Below are positions 16,872 to 26,458 of a stretch of 64,000 nt of DNA, piece by piece (within the stretch, counting starts at the first letter, position 1; each line of letters begins with the position of its first letter). Position numbers and translations under genes: made by a program. The stretch is taken from positions 3,968,001 to 4,032,000 of the forward strand of contig NZ_CP077800.1 in NCBI RefSeq assembly GCF_019112525.1. Direction: 5' to 3'. Under the pieces are notes generated by a model. That model was not told the DNA's origin. It saw only the letters and a list, made by a program, of their open reading frames with translations, and ran no database searches. Origin of the DNA: Modestobacter sp. L9-4. Lineage in GTDB: Bacteria; Actinomycetota; Actinomycetes; Mycobacteriales; Geodermatophilaceae.

Positions 16872-18510
16872 CGTCGTCGTGGTGGGAGCCGGCCTCGCCG
16901 GGCTGGTGGCCACCGCCGAGCTCGCCGACGCGGGCAGGCGGGTCCTGCTGCTGGACCAGGAACCGGCCGCCTCGCTGGGTGGCCAGGCGTTCTGGTCCTT
17001 CGGCGGGCTCTTCCTCATCGACTCACCCGAGCAGCGCCGGCTGCGGGTGCACGACTCCCTCGAGCTCGCCCGCCAGGACTGGGCGGGCACCGCCGGCTTC
17101 GACCGCCCCGAGGACCACTGGCCGGGGAAGTGGGCCGAGGCCTACCTGCAGTTCGCCGCGGGGGAGAAGCGCGCCTGGCTGCACGACCAGGGCGTCCGCT
17201 TCTTCCCGGTCGTCGGCTGGGCCGAGCGCGGCGGCTACACCGCCACCGGGCACGGCAACTCCGTGCCCCGCTTCCACGTCACCTGGGGCACCGGCCCCGG
17301 CCTGCTCGCCCCCTTCCTCGCCCGGGTCCGGGCGGCGGTCGACGCCGGTCTGGTCGAGGTCCGGCACCGGCACCGGGTCGACGGACTGGTCGTCACCGAC
17401 GGTGCGGTCACCGGCGTCCGGGGCGCGGTCCTCGAGCCCAGCGACGCCGAGCGGGGGGCGGCCAGCTCCCGCACGGAGGTCGGCGACTTCGAGCTCTCCG
17501 CGCAGGCCGTCGTCGTCACCGCCGGCGGCATCGGCGGCAACCACGACCTGGTGCGGCAGAACTGGCCCGCCCGGCTCGGCCCCGTACCGCAGCGGCTGCT
17601 GTCCGGCGTCCCGGCGCACGTCGACGGCCGGATGCTGCAGATCACCGCCGATGCCGGCGGGCGGGTCATCAACCCCGACCGGATGTGGCACTACACCGAG
17701 GGCATCGTGAACCACTCGCCGGTCTGGGCCCGGCACGGCATCCGGATCCTGCCCGGCCCGTCCTCGCTGTGGCTGGACGCGACCGGCACCCGGCTGCCCG
17801 CCCCGCTGTTCCCCGGGTTCGACACCCTCGGCACGCTGGCCCACATCGGCACGACCGGCCACGAGCACACCTGGTTCGTGCTGACGCAGAAGATCATCGA
17901 GAAGGAGTTCACGCTGTCGGGCTCCGAGCAGAACCCCGACCTGACGAACAAGGACCTCGGGCTGCTGCTCACCCGCGTGCGCTCCGGCGCCGCGGCACCG
18001 GTGCAGCGGTTCATGGACGACGGCGAGGACTTCGTGGTCGCCGACACCCTGCCCGAGCTCGTCGCCGGCATGAACCGCGTCACCGGCGACACACCGCACC
18101 TGGAGCTGGCCGCCGTCGAGCGCGAGGTCGTCGCCCGCGACCGCGAGATCGCGCACACGTTCAGCAAGGACCAGCAGGTCACCGCGCTGCGTCAGGCCCG
18201 CACCTTCCTCGGCGACAAGCTGATCCGGGTCGCCCGCCCGCACCGGCTGCTGGACCCCGACGCCGGCCCGCTGATCGCCGTCCGGCTCAACCTGCTCACC
18301 CGCAAGAGCCTCGGCGGGCTGGAGACCGACCTGTCCGCCCGGGTGCTGCGTCACGGCGGTGCGGCCGTCCCCGGGCTGTACGCGGCGGGGGAGGTCGCCG
18401 GGTTCGGCGGCGGCGGCATGCACGGCTACCGCTCGCTGGAGGGCACCTTCCTCGGCGGCTGCCTGTTCTCCGGCCGCGTGGCCGGCCGGGCCGTGGCGGC
18501 CGCGCTGTGA
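16840..18510 (+). CDS. FAD-binding dehydrogenase (fumarate reductase/ketosteroid dehydrogenase superfamily)
   Basis: This 556-residue flavoprotein has an N-terminal dinucleotide motif, VVVVGAGLAGLVATAELA (about residues 12-29), an SLGGQAFWSFGG segment, and a C-terminal FAD-closing region, PGLYAAGEVAGFGGGGMHGY. It falls in the family usually annotated as FAD-binding dehydrogenase, related to 3-ketosteroid and fumarate reductases; the substrate is not known. There is no signal peptide, so it is probably cytoplasmic. A proline-rich membrane-protein gene is coupled at the stop (GTGA). Confidence 0.88.
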   Translation: MGRPGVRADADVVVVGAGLAGLVATAELADAGRRVLLLDQEPAASLGGQAFWSFGGLFLIDSPEQRRLRVHDSLELARQDWAGTAGFDRPEDHWPGKWAEAYLQFAAGEKRAWLHDQGVRFFPVVGWAERGGYTATGHGNSVPRFHVTWGTGPGLLAPFLARVRAAVDAGLVEVRHRHRVDGLVVTDGAVTGVRGAVLEPSDAERGAASSRTEVGDFELSAQAVVVTAGGIGGNHDLVRQNWPARLGPVPQRLLSGVPAHVDGRMLQITADAGGRVINPDRMWHYTEGIVNHSPVWARHGIRILPGPSSLWLDATGTRLPAPLFPGFDTLGTLAHIGTTGHEHTWFVLTQKIIEKEFTLSGSEQNPDLTNKDLGLLLTRVRSGAAAPVQRFMDDGEDFVVADTLPELVAGMNRVTGDTPHLELAAVEREVVARDREIAHTFSKDQQVTALRQARTFLGDKLIRVARPHRLLDPDAGPLIAVRLNLLTRKSLGGLETDLSARVLRHGGAAVPGLYAAGEVAGFGGGGMHGYRSLEGTFLGGCLFSGRVAGRAVAAAL

Positions 18511-19238
18511 GCACCCAGGACTGGGACGCCGTCCCGTACGCCGGGCCGCCGGCCAACGGCCCGCAGCAGCCCCCGCCGTCCTGGCCGCCGGCGCAGCCGT
18601 ACGGGCAGCCCGCGCCGTACGGGCAGCCCCAGCCGTACGGGCAGCCCCAACCGTGGGGTCAGCAGCAGTGGCCGCCGCCGCAGCCGTGGGCGCCCGCGCC
18701 GGCCTGGGGCCAGCCGCCCTGGGGGCAGCCCGCGTGGGGTCTGCCGCAGCCGTGGGGTCCGCCGCCCCGGCCGCAGCGCTCCGGACTGGACGTCGCCGGC
18801 GCGGTGCTGGCGTTCGTCTCGACGCTGCTGGTGCTGATCGGGACCGTGTACGCGATGGCGTTCAGCGCCCTGCTCAGCCTGGCCCGAGGCCCCTCGTCGG
18901 GGGTCGGCGGGTGGACGGCGTTCCTCCAGCTCGCGCTGGCCGGGCTGCTGGTGGCCGGCGGGGTGCGGGTGCTGTCGGGCAGCCGGTGGTGGCTGCTGGG
19001 GGCAGCGGCCCTGCAGCTGGCGCTGAGCCTCTACTGGGTCGCCGTCCTCGACGACATCGCGCCGTCCACGATCAGCGACGGGGTGTTCGTGCTGCCGGCG
19101 CTGTTCGGCGGGCTGGCCCTGCTGGCCGGTGGGCTGCCGTTCCTGCCCGAGGTGCGGCGGTGGCTGCAGCGGCGCACCCACCGGGCGCCGGAGGGACCGC
19201 AGCCGCAGCCCGAGCCCGCCCGGCCGCCCTGGGCCTGA
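18507..19238 (+). CDS. Proline-rich membrane protein
   Basis: This protein of 243 residues begins with about 90 residues rich in Pro, Gly, Gln, Trp and Tyr, including PYGQPx repeats and PWG units. Four hydrophobic helices follow (from about 95, 130, 152 and 190), then a polar Pro/Gln tail. Such cytoplasmic proline-rich heads on small helical membrane proteins are common in actinobacteria and may mediate interactions or condensates. No specific function is assignable. GTG start overlaps the dehydrogenase stop. Confidence 0.75.
   Translation: MSTQDWDAVPYAGPPANGPQQPPPSWPPAQPYGQPAPYGQPQPYGQPQPWGQQQWPPPQPWAPAPAWGQPPWGQPAWGLPQPWGPPPRPQRSGLDVAGAVLAFVSTLLVLIGTVYAMAFSALLSLARGPSSGVGGWTAFLQLALAGLLVAGGVRVLSGSRWWLLGAAALQLALSLYWVAVLDDIAPSTISDGVFVLPALFGGLALLAGGLPFLPEVRRWLQRRTHRAPEGPQPQPEPARPPWA
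18597..18668 (+). repeat. Four 18-bp tandem repeats encoding PYGQPx
   Basis: Three near-identical units (CCGTACGGGCAGCCC plus a variable codon) and a fourth diverged unit (CCGTGGGGTCAGCAG plus CAG) lie in frame in the proline-rich protein. Unit number is likely to vary among strains by slippage. Confidence 0.8.
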
Positions 19239-19271
19239 GCCGCACCGGCGCGGGGTGGGACGATCAGGGGC

Positions 19272-19637
19272 ATGTCCGCCCCCGTCTCCCCGCTCGACCC
19301 CGCCGTCGCCGAGCTGCTGCGCCGCGACCCGGCCGGCCTGGTCGCCGCCGTCGTCCAGCAGCACGACACCGGTGAGGTGCTCATGGTCGCCTGGATGGAC
19401 GACGAGGCGCTGCACCGCACGCTGACCAGCGGCCGGGCCACCTACTGGTCGCGCAGCCGCGAGGAGTACTGGGTCAAGGGCGAGACGTCGGGGCACCGGC
19501 AGTGGGTGCGCGACGTCCGGCTGGACTGCGACGGCGACGCCCTGCTGCTGCTCGTCGACCAGGAGGGGCCGGCCTGCCACACCGGCGAGCGCAGCTGCTT
19601 CCACCGTCCGCTGGAGGCCACCCGTGCGACTCGGTGA
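19272..19637 (+). CDS. hisI: Phosphoribosyl-AMP cyclohydrolase
   Basis: This 121-residue enzyme opens the adenine ring of phosphoribosyl-AMP, the third step of histidine synthesis. The zinc ligands are visible in [10 protein letters not shown] (Cys) and [12 protein letters not shown] (two Cys, His), with [14 protein letters not shown] and [16 protein letters not shown] as family signatures. There is no fused HisE domain. The gene overlaps trpE by 14 bases, physically linking histidine and tryptophan genes. A weak NANNNT element (GACGAT) is seven bases upstream of the ATG. Confidence 0.94.
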   Translation: MSAPVSPLDPAVAELLRRDPAGLVAAVVQQHDTGEVLMVAWMDDEALHRTLTSGRATYWSRSREEYWVKGETSGHRQWVRDVRLDCDGDALLLLVDQEGPACHTGERSCFHRPLEATRATR

Positions 19638-21138
19638 GACGACCCCCTCGGCGGCGGGGTTCGCCGCGCTCGACGCCCCCGTCGTGCCGGTCACCCGCCG
19701 GCTGCTCGCCGACAGCGAGACCGCCGTCGGCATCTACCGCAAGCTCGCCGGCAACCGTCCCGGCACCGTGCTGCTGGAGTCCGCCGAGCAGGGCAAGCAG
19801 TGGTCGCGCTACAGCTTCGTCGGCGTGCGCAGCGCCGGGGTGCTGACCGAGATCGACGGCACGACGGCGTGGCTGGGCGACCCGCTGCCCGGGCTCACCG
19901 ACGACCTGCCCGCCGACCCGCTGGACGCGGTGCGCACCCTGGCCCGCCGGCTGCGCTCACCCCGCAGCGCGCTCGCCGACCCGCAGGGCCTGCCGCCGCT
20001 GACCGGTGGGCTGGTCGGGTACCTCGGCTACGACGTCGTCCGGCGGCTGGAGCGGCTGCCGCAGACCGCCACCGACGACCTGGGCATGCCCGAGCTGGCG
20101 CTGATGCTGGTCACCGACCTGGCCGTGCTCGACCACACCGACGGCACCGTGCTGCTCATCGCCAACGCACTGGACTCCAGCCCGGCGGCGTACGACGACG
20201 CGGTCACCCGCCTCGACGCGATGGCCGCTGACCTGACCAAGGCCGTGCCCCCGGGCGTGGCCACCCTGGAGACCCGCGACGCGCCGCCGGTGAGCAGCAA
20301 CATGGCGCCGGGCGTCTACGAGGACGGCGTCGAGCGGGTGCGCGAGCACGTACGCGCGGGCGACGTGTTCCAGACCGTGCTCAGCCAGCGCTTCGAGCTG
20401 GCCACCGACGTCGAGGCGCTGGACCTCTACCGGGTGCTGCGGGCGTCCAACCCCTCGCCGTACATGTACCTGCTGCGCTTCGCCGGGCGGCAGACGCCCT
20501 TCGACGTCGTCGGGTCCTCGCCCGAGGCGCTGGTCACCGTCACCGGCGACCGGGCCGTGGTGCACCCGCCGGCCGGCACCCGCCCGCGCGGGGCCACCCC
20601 CGAGGACGACGTCCGGCTCACCGAGGAGCTGCTGGCCGACCCCAAGGAGCGGGCCGAGCACGTGATGCTGGTCGACCTGGCCCGCAACGACCTGGGCCGG
20701 GTCTGCGTGCCGGGCACCGTGGAGGTCGCCGACTTCATGCGCATCGAGCGGTACAGCCACGTCATGCACATGGTCTCCACGGTGTCCGGGCAGGTCAGCC
20801 CGGGCCGCGACGCGCTCGACGTGTTCGACGCGACGTTCCCGGCGGGCACCGTCTCCGGCGCCCCGAAGCCCCGGGCGATGGAGGTCATCGAGGCGATCGA
20901 GCCCACCCGGCGCGCGCTGTACGCCGGCACCGTCGGCTACCTCGACGCCGGGGGCGACATGGACATGGCCATCGCCATCCGCACCGCCGTCCTGCACGGC
21001 GGGCGCGCCTACGTGCAGGCCGGTGCGGGGGTCGTCGCCGACAGCGACCCGGCCAGCGAGGAGGCCGAGACCCGGCACAAGGCCCGGGCGGTGCTCTCGG
21101 CCATCGCCACCGCCGAGGGGCTGCGGGAGCTGCCGTGA
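19624..21138 (+). CDS. trpE: Anthranilate synthase component I
   Basis: This 504-residue chorismate-binding enzyme makes anthranilate with ammonia supplied by a TrpG subunit that is not in the window. The N-terminal LLES element (VLLESAEQ) is the tryptophan-binding site for feedback inhibition. Catalytic segments [45 protein letters not shown] and [11 protein letters not shown] (as [12 protein letters not shown]) are present. The GTG start lies within hisI. A Trp-operon membrane protein follows with a four-base overlap. Confidence 0.95.
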   Translation: MRLGETTPSAAGFAALDAPVVPVTRRLLADSETAVGIYRKLAGNRPGTVLLESAEQGKQWSRYSFVGVRSAGVLTEIDGTTAWLGDPLPGLTDDLPADPLDAVRTLARRLRSPRSALADPQGLPPLTGGLVGYLGYDVVRRLERLPQTATDDLGMPELALMLVTDLAVLDHTDGTVLLIANALDSSPAAYDDAVTRLDAMAADLTKAVPPGVATLETRDAPPVSSNMAPGVYEDGVERVREHVRAGDVFQTVLSQRFELATDVEALDLYRVLRASNPSPYMYLLRFAGRQTPFDVVGSSPEALVTVTGDRAVVHPPAGTRPRGATPEDDVRLTEELLADPKERAEHVMLVDLARNDLGRVCVPGTVEVADFMRIERYSHVMHMVSTVSGQVSPGRDALDVFDATFPAGTVSGAPKPRAMEVIEAIEPTRRALYAGTVGYLDAGGDMDMAIAIRTAVLHGGRAYVQAGAGVVADSDPASEEAETRHKARAVLSAIATAEGLRELP

Positions 21139-21761
21139 GCGTCGCCTCCGCCCGGCGGGAGCTCACCGTCGCCGTCCTGGTGTGCGCGGCGGCCGGGGGG
21201 CTGGCACTGACGTCGTCGTCCTCGCCGTGGGCGCACGTCACGATCACCCGGCAGGCGCCGCTGCCCCCCACCGTGGAGGTCCTCACCGGCGGCCAGGCCG
21301 CGCCGCTGGTGAGCGCGTGCGGGCTGCTGCTGCTGGCCGCGGCGCTGGCGGTCATCGCGGTGCGCGGCGCCGGGCGGGTGGTCGTCGGCCTGCTGGTGGC
21401 CGTGGCCGGCGGGGTGCTCGCCTGGTCGGGGCTGCGCGGGCTGACCGGCCGGCTGGGCGTCGACCTCGCCGACGTCACCGGCACGGTGGCCCTCGGCGGT
21501 GCGCGGGTGGACACCGACGCCGCGGTGACCTGGCCGCTGCTGGCCCTGCTCGCCGGCCTGCTCGGGGTGCTCGCCGGTGCGCTGGTCGTGGTCCGCGGTC
21601 GCCGTTGGCCCGGGATGAGCCGCCGCTACGAGCGGACCCCGGTCGTCGCCGGTGCCGCCCCGGCGCCCGCGCCCGCCCGCCGGGCCCGGCCGGAGACGCC
21701 CGAGGACCGGCACCAGGCCGCCTGGAAGGCCCTCGACCGCGGGGACGACCCGACAGTGTAA
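21135..21761 (+). CDS. Trp-biosynthesis-associated membrane protein (TIGR02234)
   Basis: This 208-residue protein has four hydrophobic helices (near residues 8-26, 56-76, 80-100 and 133-155), an extracytoplasmic loop after helix 1 and a cytoplasmic C-terminal tail ending [12 protein letters not shown], typical of TIGR02234. The family always lies in actinobacterial trp clusters, but its role is unknown. It starts with GTG in overlap with trpE. A hairpin repeat begins at its stop codon. Confidence 0.85.
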   Translation: MSVASARRELTVAVLVCAAAGGLALTSSSSPWAHVTITRQAPLPPTVEVLTGGQAAPLVSACGLLLLAAALAVIAVRGAGRVVVGLLVAVAGGVLAWSGLRGLTGRLGVDLADVTGTVALGGARVDTDAAVTWPLLALLAGLLGVLAGALVVVRGRRWPGMSRRYERTPVVAGAAPAPAPARRARPETPEDRHQAAWKALDRGDDPTV

Positions 21762-21817
21762 GGACCCCGGTGCCCTCCACGACTCGCGAGCTCGTCGTGG
21801 GCCCCTGCACCGGGGCC
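21760..21817 (+). repeat. Intergenic hairpin repeat, copy A (before trpC)
   Basis: Layout: AAGGA, left arm CCCCGGTGC (21765-21773), loop with an inner stem CCACGAC/GTCGTGG, right arm GCACCGGGG (21807-21815), CC. It shares the frame AAGGACC...ACTCGC..GCTCG...GGCC with copy B, but the arms differ in a base-paired way. It could act as a terminator or mRNA-stabilising hairpin between the membrane-protein gene and trpC. Confidence 0.75.
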
Positions 21818-21919
21818 GGCCCCGGCCCCCCGGCGGAACGGGACCGGGACGTCTCTAGAGTGGCCGCAGTCGACCAGGCCGGTCCAGCGGCACGGTCTCT
21901 CGGGTTCGGAGGAGGGGTC

Positions 21920-22729
21920 ATGAGCGTCCTCGACGACATCGTCGCCGGCGTCCGGGAGGACGTCGCAGCACGCCAGGCCGCGACCCCGCTGGCCGAGGTG
22001 CAGGCGGTCGCCCGCGACACCCGCCCGGCGCTGGACGCCCTCGCCGCGCTCCGCGCCCCCGGTGTCGGCGTGATCGCCGAGGTCAAGCGGAAGAGCCCCA
22101 GCAAGGGCGCGCTGGCCGAGATCACCGATCCGGCCGCGCTCGCCGCCCAGTACGCCGCCGGTGGCGCCCGCGTGATCAGCGTGCTCACCGAGCGCCGCCG
22201 CTTCGGCGGCTCGCACGCCGACCTGGCCGCCGTCCGGGCCGCCGTCGACGTCCCGGTGCTCAACAAGGACTTCGTGGTCAGCAGCTACCAGGTGCACGAG
22301 GCTCGTGCCCACGGCGCCGACCTGGTGCTGCTCATCGTCGCCGCGCTCGACCAGCCGGTGCTCGTGGGCCTGCTGGAGCGCATCGAGTCCCTGGGCATGA
22401 CCGCCCTCGTCGAGGTGCACAGCGAGGCCGAGGCCGACCGCGCCCTGGCCGCCGGCGCCTCCGTCATCGGGGTCAACGCCCGCGACCTCACCACCCTGTC
22501 GGTCGACCGCAGCACCTTCGAGCGGATCGCCCCGGGGCTGCCCAGCGAGGTCGTCAAGATCGCCGAGTCCGGCGTCCGTGGCCCGCACGACCTGATCAGC
22601 TACGCCGGCGCGGGTGCCGACGCCGTGCTGGTGGGGGAGGGCCTGGTCACCGCGGGCGACCCGCGGCAGGCCGTCGCCGACCTGGTCACCGCCGGCTCGC
22701 ACCCCGCCACCCCGCGCACCTCCCGCTAG
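21920..22729 (+). CDS. trpC: Indole-3-glycerol phosphate synthase
   Basis: This 269-residue (beta/alpha)8 enzyme closes the indole ring from CdRP. Family motifs are [12 protein letters not shown] (catalytic Lys), [31 protein letters not shown] and [11 protein letters not shown]. There is no fused TrpF. The ATG at 21920 follows a strong GGAGGAGG at about seven bases, unlike the leaderless genes around it. Copies A and B of a hairpin repeat flank the gene, so it may be transcribed or processed as its own unit. Confidence 0.95.
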   Translation: MSVLDDIVAGVREDVAARQAATPLAEVQAVARDTRPALDALAALRAPGVGVIAEVKRKSPSKGALAEITDPAALAAQYAAGGARVISVLTERRRFGGSHADLAAVRAAVDVPVLNKDFVVSSYQVHEARAHGADLVLLIVAALDQPVLVGLLERIESLGMTALVEVHSEAEADRALAAGASVIGVNARDLTTLSVDRSTFERIAPGLPSEVVKIAESGVRGPHDLISYAGAGADAVLVGEGLVTAGDPRQAVADLVTAGSHPATPRTSR

Positions 22730-22732
22730 CAG

Positions 22733-22791
22733 AAGGACCCTCCTGCCCCCCACCACTCGCAGGCTCGCGGCGGGGGCCCTGCAGGAGGGCC
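22733..22791 (+). repeat. Intergenic hairpin repeat, copy B (after trpC)
   Basis: Same architecture as copy A: AAGGA, left arm CCCTCCTGC (22738-22746), loop with a C-run/G-run inner stem and ACTCGCAGGCTCGC, right arm GCAGGAGGG (22781-22789), CC. Both arms change together relative to copy A, keeping nine pairs. Confidence 0.75.
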
Positions 22792-22836
22792 GGGGACGGG
22801 CGGGACCTGCGGGTCGGGGGAGCGCACCGGAGTCCC

Positions 22837-22842
22837 TACCCT
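22837..22842 (+). promoter_or_regulatory. Leaderless-type -10 (TACCCT) of trpB
   Basis: TACCCT, GTAGGG, then GTG 22849, giving the trpBA-lgt unit its own promoter. Confidence 0.6.
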
Positions 22843-22848
22843 GTAGGG

Positions 22849-24236
<1,388 letters not shown>

Positions 24237-24240
<4 letters not shown>

Positions 24241-25037
24241 GCGCGCTGCAGACCGCGATCTCCGCCGCCAACGCCGAGGGGCGGGCCGCGCTGGTCGCCT
24301 ACCTGCCGGTCGGCTACCCCGACGTCGACACCTCCATCGCGGCCATGGTCGCCGCGGTCGAGGGCGGCGCGGACGTGGTCGAGATCGGCGTCCCCTACTC
24401 CGACCCGGGCATGGACGGGCCGGTGATCCAGGAGGCGGTCGAGGTCGCCGTCCAGGCCGGCGTCGGCATGCCCGACGTGCTCAAGGCGGTCGCCGCCGTC
24501 GCCGCAGCCGGGGCGGTGCCGGTGGTGATGAGCTACTGGAACCCCATCGAGCGCTACGGCGTCGACCGGTTCGCCGACGACCTGGCCGCGGCCGGGGGAG
24601 CGGGGGCCATCACCCCCGACCTGATCCCCGACGAGGCCGGTGCGTGGCTGTCGGCCAGCGAGCGGACCGGGCTGGACCGGGTCTTCCTCGTCGCGCCGTC
24701 CTCGACCGACACCCGGCTGGCCGCCACCGTCGACGCCTGCCGCGGCTTCGTCTACGCCGCCTCCACGATGGGCGTCACGGGCACCCGCGCCGTCGTGGGC
24801 GACGCCGCCGAGCGTCTCGTCGGGCGGACGCGTGAGGTCTCCGGGGAGCTGCCGGTCTGCGTCGGCCTCGGGGTCTCCACCGGGGACCAGGCCGCCGAGG
24901 TCGCCGGCTTCGCCGACGGGGTCATCGTCGGTTCCGCCTACGTGCGCCTGATGCTCGACGGCGCCGGCCCCGAGGGTGTGCGTGTCCTGTCCGAGGAGCT
25001 CGCGGCCGGCATCCGGCGTGCCAAGGTGCTCCCATGA
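24237..25037 (+). CDS. trpA: Tryptophan synthase alpha chain
   Basis: This 266-residue barrel cleaves indole-3-glycerol phosphate, passing indole to TrpB. The catalytic Glu and Asp lie in [36 protein letters not shown] and [15 protein letters not shown] are phosphate-site motifs. GTG start coupled to trpB; lgt starts in ATGA overlap at the end, so trpB-trpA-lgt form one unit. Confidence 0.95.
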
Positions 25038-26053
25038 CCGTGCTCGCCGCCCTCCCGAGCCCGACCCAGGGGGTCTGGGAGATCGGGCCCTTCCCGCTGC
25101 GTGGCTACGCGCTGTGCATCATCGCCGGCATCGTGCTGGCCTGCTGGCTCGGCGAGCGCCGCTGGGTCGCCCGCGGCGGCGCCAAGGGCGACGTGCTCGA
25201 CATCGCCGTCTGGATGGTGCCCTTCGGCATAGTCGGCGGCCGCATCTACCACGTGATCACCACCCCCGAGCCGTACTTCGGCAAGGGCGGCGACCCGGTC
25301 CGGGCCTTCGCCATCTGGGAGGGCGGGCTCGGCATCTGGGGCGCGATCGCCCTGGGTGCGGTCGGCGCCTGGATCGGCTGCCGCCGGCGCGGCATCAAGC
25401 TGCCGGCCTTCGCCGACGCGATCGCCCCGGGCATCGTGCTCGCCCAGGCCGTCGGGCGGCTGGGCAACTGGTTCAACAACGAGCTGTACGGGCGGGCCAC
25501 CGACCTGCCCTGGGCGCTGACGATCCACCGCTGGGACTCCTCCGCGGGCCGTGCGGTCACCGGCGCCGACGGCACCGCCGAGGTGCTGGGCACCTTCCAC
25601 CCGACGTTCCTCTACGAGCTGCTGTGGGACGTCGGCGTCGCCGTGCTGGTCATCTGGGCCGACCGCCGCTTCAAGCTCTCGCACGGGCGGGCCTTCGCGC
25701 TCTACGTCCTGGCCTACTGCGCCGGCCGCGGCTGGATCGAGGCGCTGCGCATCGACACCGCCGAGCACTTCCTGGGCCTGCGGCTCAACGTATTCACCTC
25801 CGTCGTCGTCGGGCTGCTGGCGCTGGCCTACCTGATCGCCCAGCGCGGCCGGCCCCGCGAGGTGGTCACCCGCGGTCGGGACGCGGCTGCGGCTGCGGCT
25901 GCGGCTGCGGCCGAGCGTCCGGCGGCACCCGCGTCGGTGTCCGCGTCGACCGAGGCCGAGGGCCCCGACGCCCCCGCGACCCCGGTCGACACGGCGGAGG
26001 CGCCCCGCACCGGCAGCACCGCCGCCGACCGGGAGCGGCCGGCCGACGGCTGA
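25034..26053 (+). CDS. lgt: Prolipoprotein diacylglyceryl transferase
   Basis: This 339-residue membrane enzyme transfers diacylglycerol to the lipobox cysteine of prolipoproteins, the first step for the several lipoproteins in this window. Seven helices are expected; the Lgt signature GRLGNWFNNELYGR is present, along with PIxLRGYALCIIAG-like (FPLRGYALCIIAG) and the HPTFLYELLWD motif. Beyond residue about 280 the protein carries a disordered Ala/Pro/Glu tail with an alanine run from a hexanucleotide repeat. The ATG overlaps the trpA stop. Confidence 0.94.
   Translation: MTVLAALPSPTQGVWEIGPFPLRGYALCIIAGIVLACWLGERRWVARGGAKGDVLDIAVWMVPFGIVGGRIYHVITTPEPYFGKGGDPVRAFAIWEGGLGIWGAIALGAVGAWIGCRRRGIKLPAFADAIAPGIVLAQAVGRLGNWFNNELYGRATDLPWALTIHRWDSSAGRAVTGADGTAEVLGTFHPTFLYELLWDVGVAVLVIWADRRFKLSHGRAFALYVLAYCAGRGWIEALRIDTAEHFLGLRLNVFTSVVVGLLALAYLIAQRGRPREVVTRGRDAAAAAAAAAAERPAAPASVSASTEAEGPDAPATPVDTAEAPRTGSTAADRERPADG
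25883..25912 (+). repeat. Five GCGGCT hexanucleotide repeats in the lgt tail
   Basis: Five perfect or near-perfect units (the last is GCGGCC) encode a ten-alanine run in the cytoplasmic tail of Lgt. Confidence 0.85.
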
Positions 26054-26458
26054 GGGCCGGGTGGCCGGCACACGCGTCCGGGCAGTCGCCGCCGACGCGC
26101 CGCCGAGACCGCGCTGAGACGTGCGCGACATGTCGCGCACGTGTCCTCGCTGTGTACGCTGACTTTCGGCCGACCAGTGATCCTGGGCCGGCCGGCGACG
26201 TCGGAACCGGGCCAGCGCTGCCCCGCGCACGACCACCTCACGGCCACCACGCCGTGGGCTGCGCGGTACCACGAGGCCTGGCTCCGCCACCGGCCCCGCT
26301 GCCCCACCCGACGGACCGCACCGTTCGACCTCCCTGCACCACCCCACCGCTCTGACCACCCGGCGGGGTCGACGTGACCCCCCGCACCAGCGCCCCCGGG
26401 CCGTCCTCGCCGACGGTCCGGACCCGGCGCCGCGGCCAGCCGACGACGGGAGTGACAC
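26054..26458 (+). other. 405-nt intergenic region / gltB leader
   Basis: No convincing gene is present; short frames here lack family features and normal starts. It holds the 24-bp palindrome at 26119-26142, a TACGCT hexamer at 26155-26160 that could be a -10, and then about 290 bases of GC-rich leader to gltB. GGGAG at 26449-26453 is the gltB ribosome binding site. I do not recognise a known riboswitch. Confidence 0.6.
26119..26142. promoter_or_regulatory. Perfect 24-bp palindrome upstream of gltB, candidate operator
   Basis: The half-site ACGTGCGCGACA is followed directly by its exact reverse complement TGTCGCGCACGT. It lies 13 bases before TACGCT (26155-26160), a candidate -10 for gltBD, a position suited to a dimeric transcription factor. 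The regulator is unknown. Confidence 0.6.

Noticed and set aside
26141-26377. Possible small gene in the gltB leader (GTG 26141)
   Set aside because: No ribosome site or leaderless -10, shadow-like His/Pro/Arg composition, and it begins inside the palindrome.
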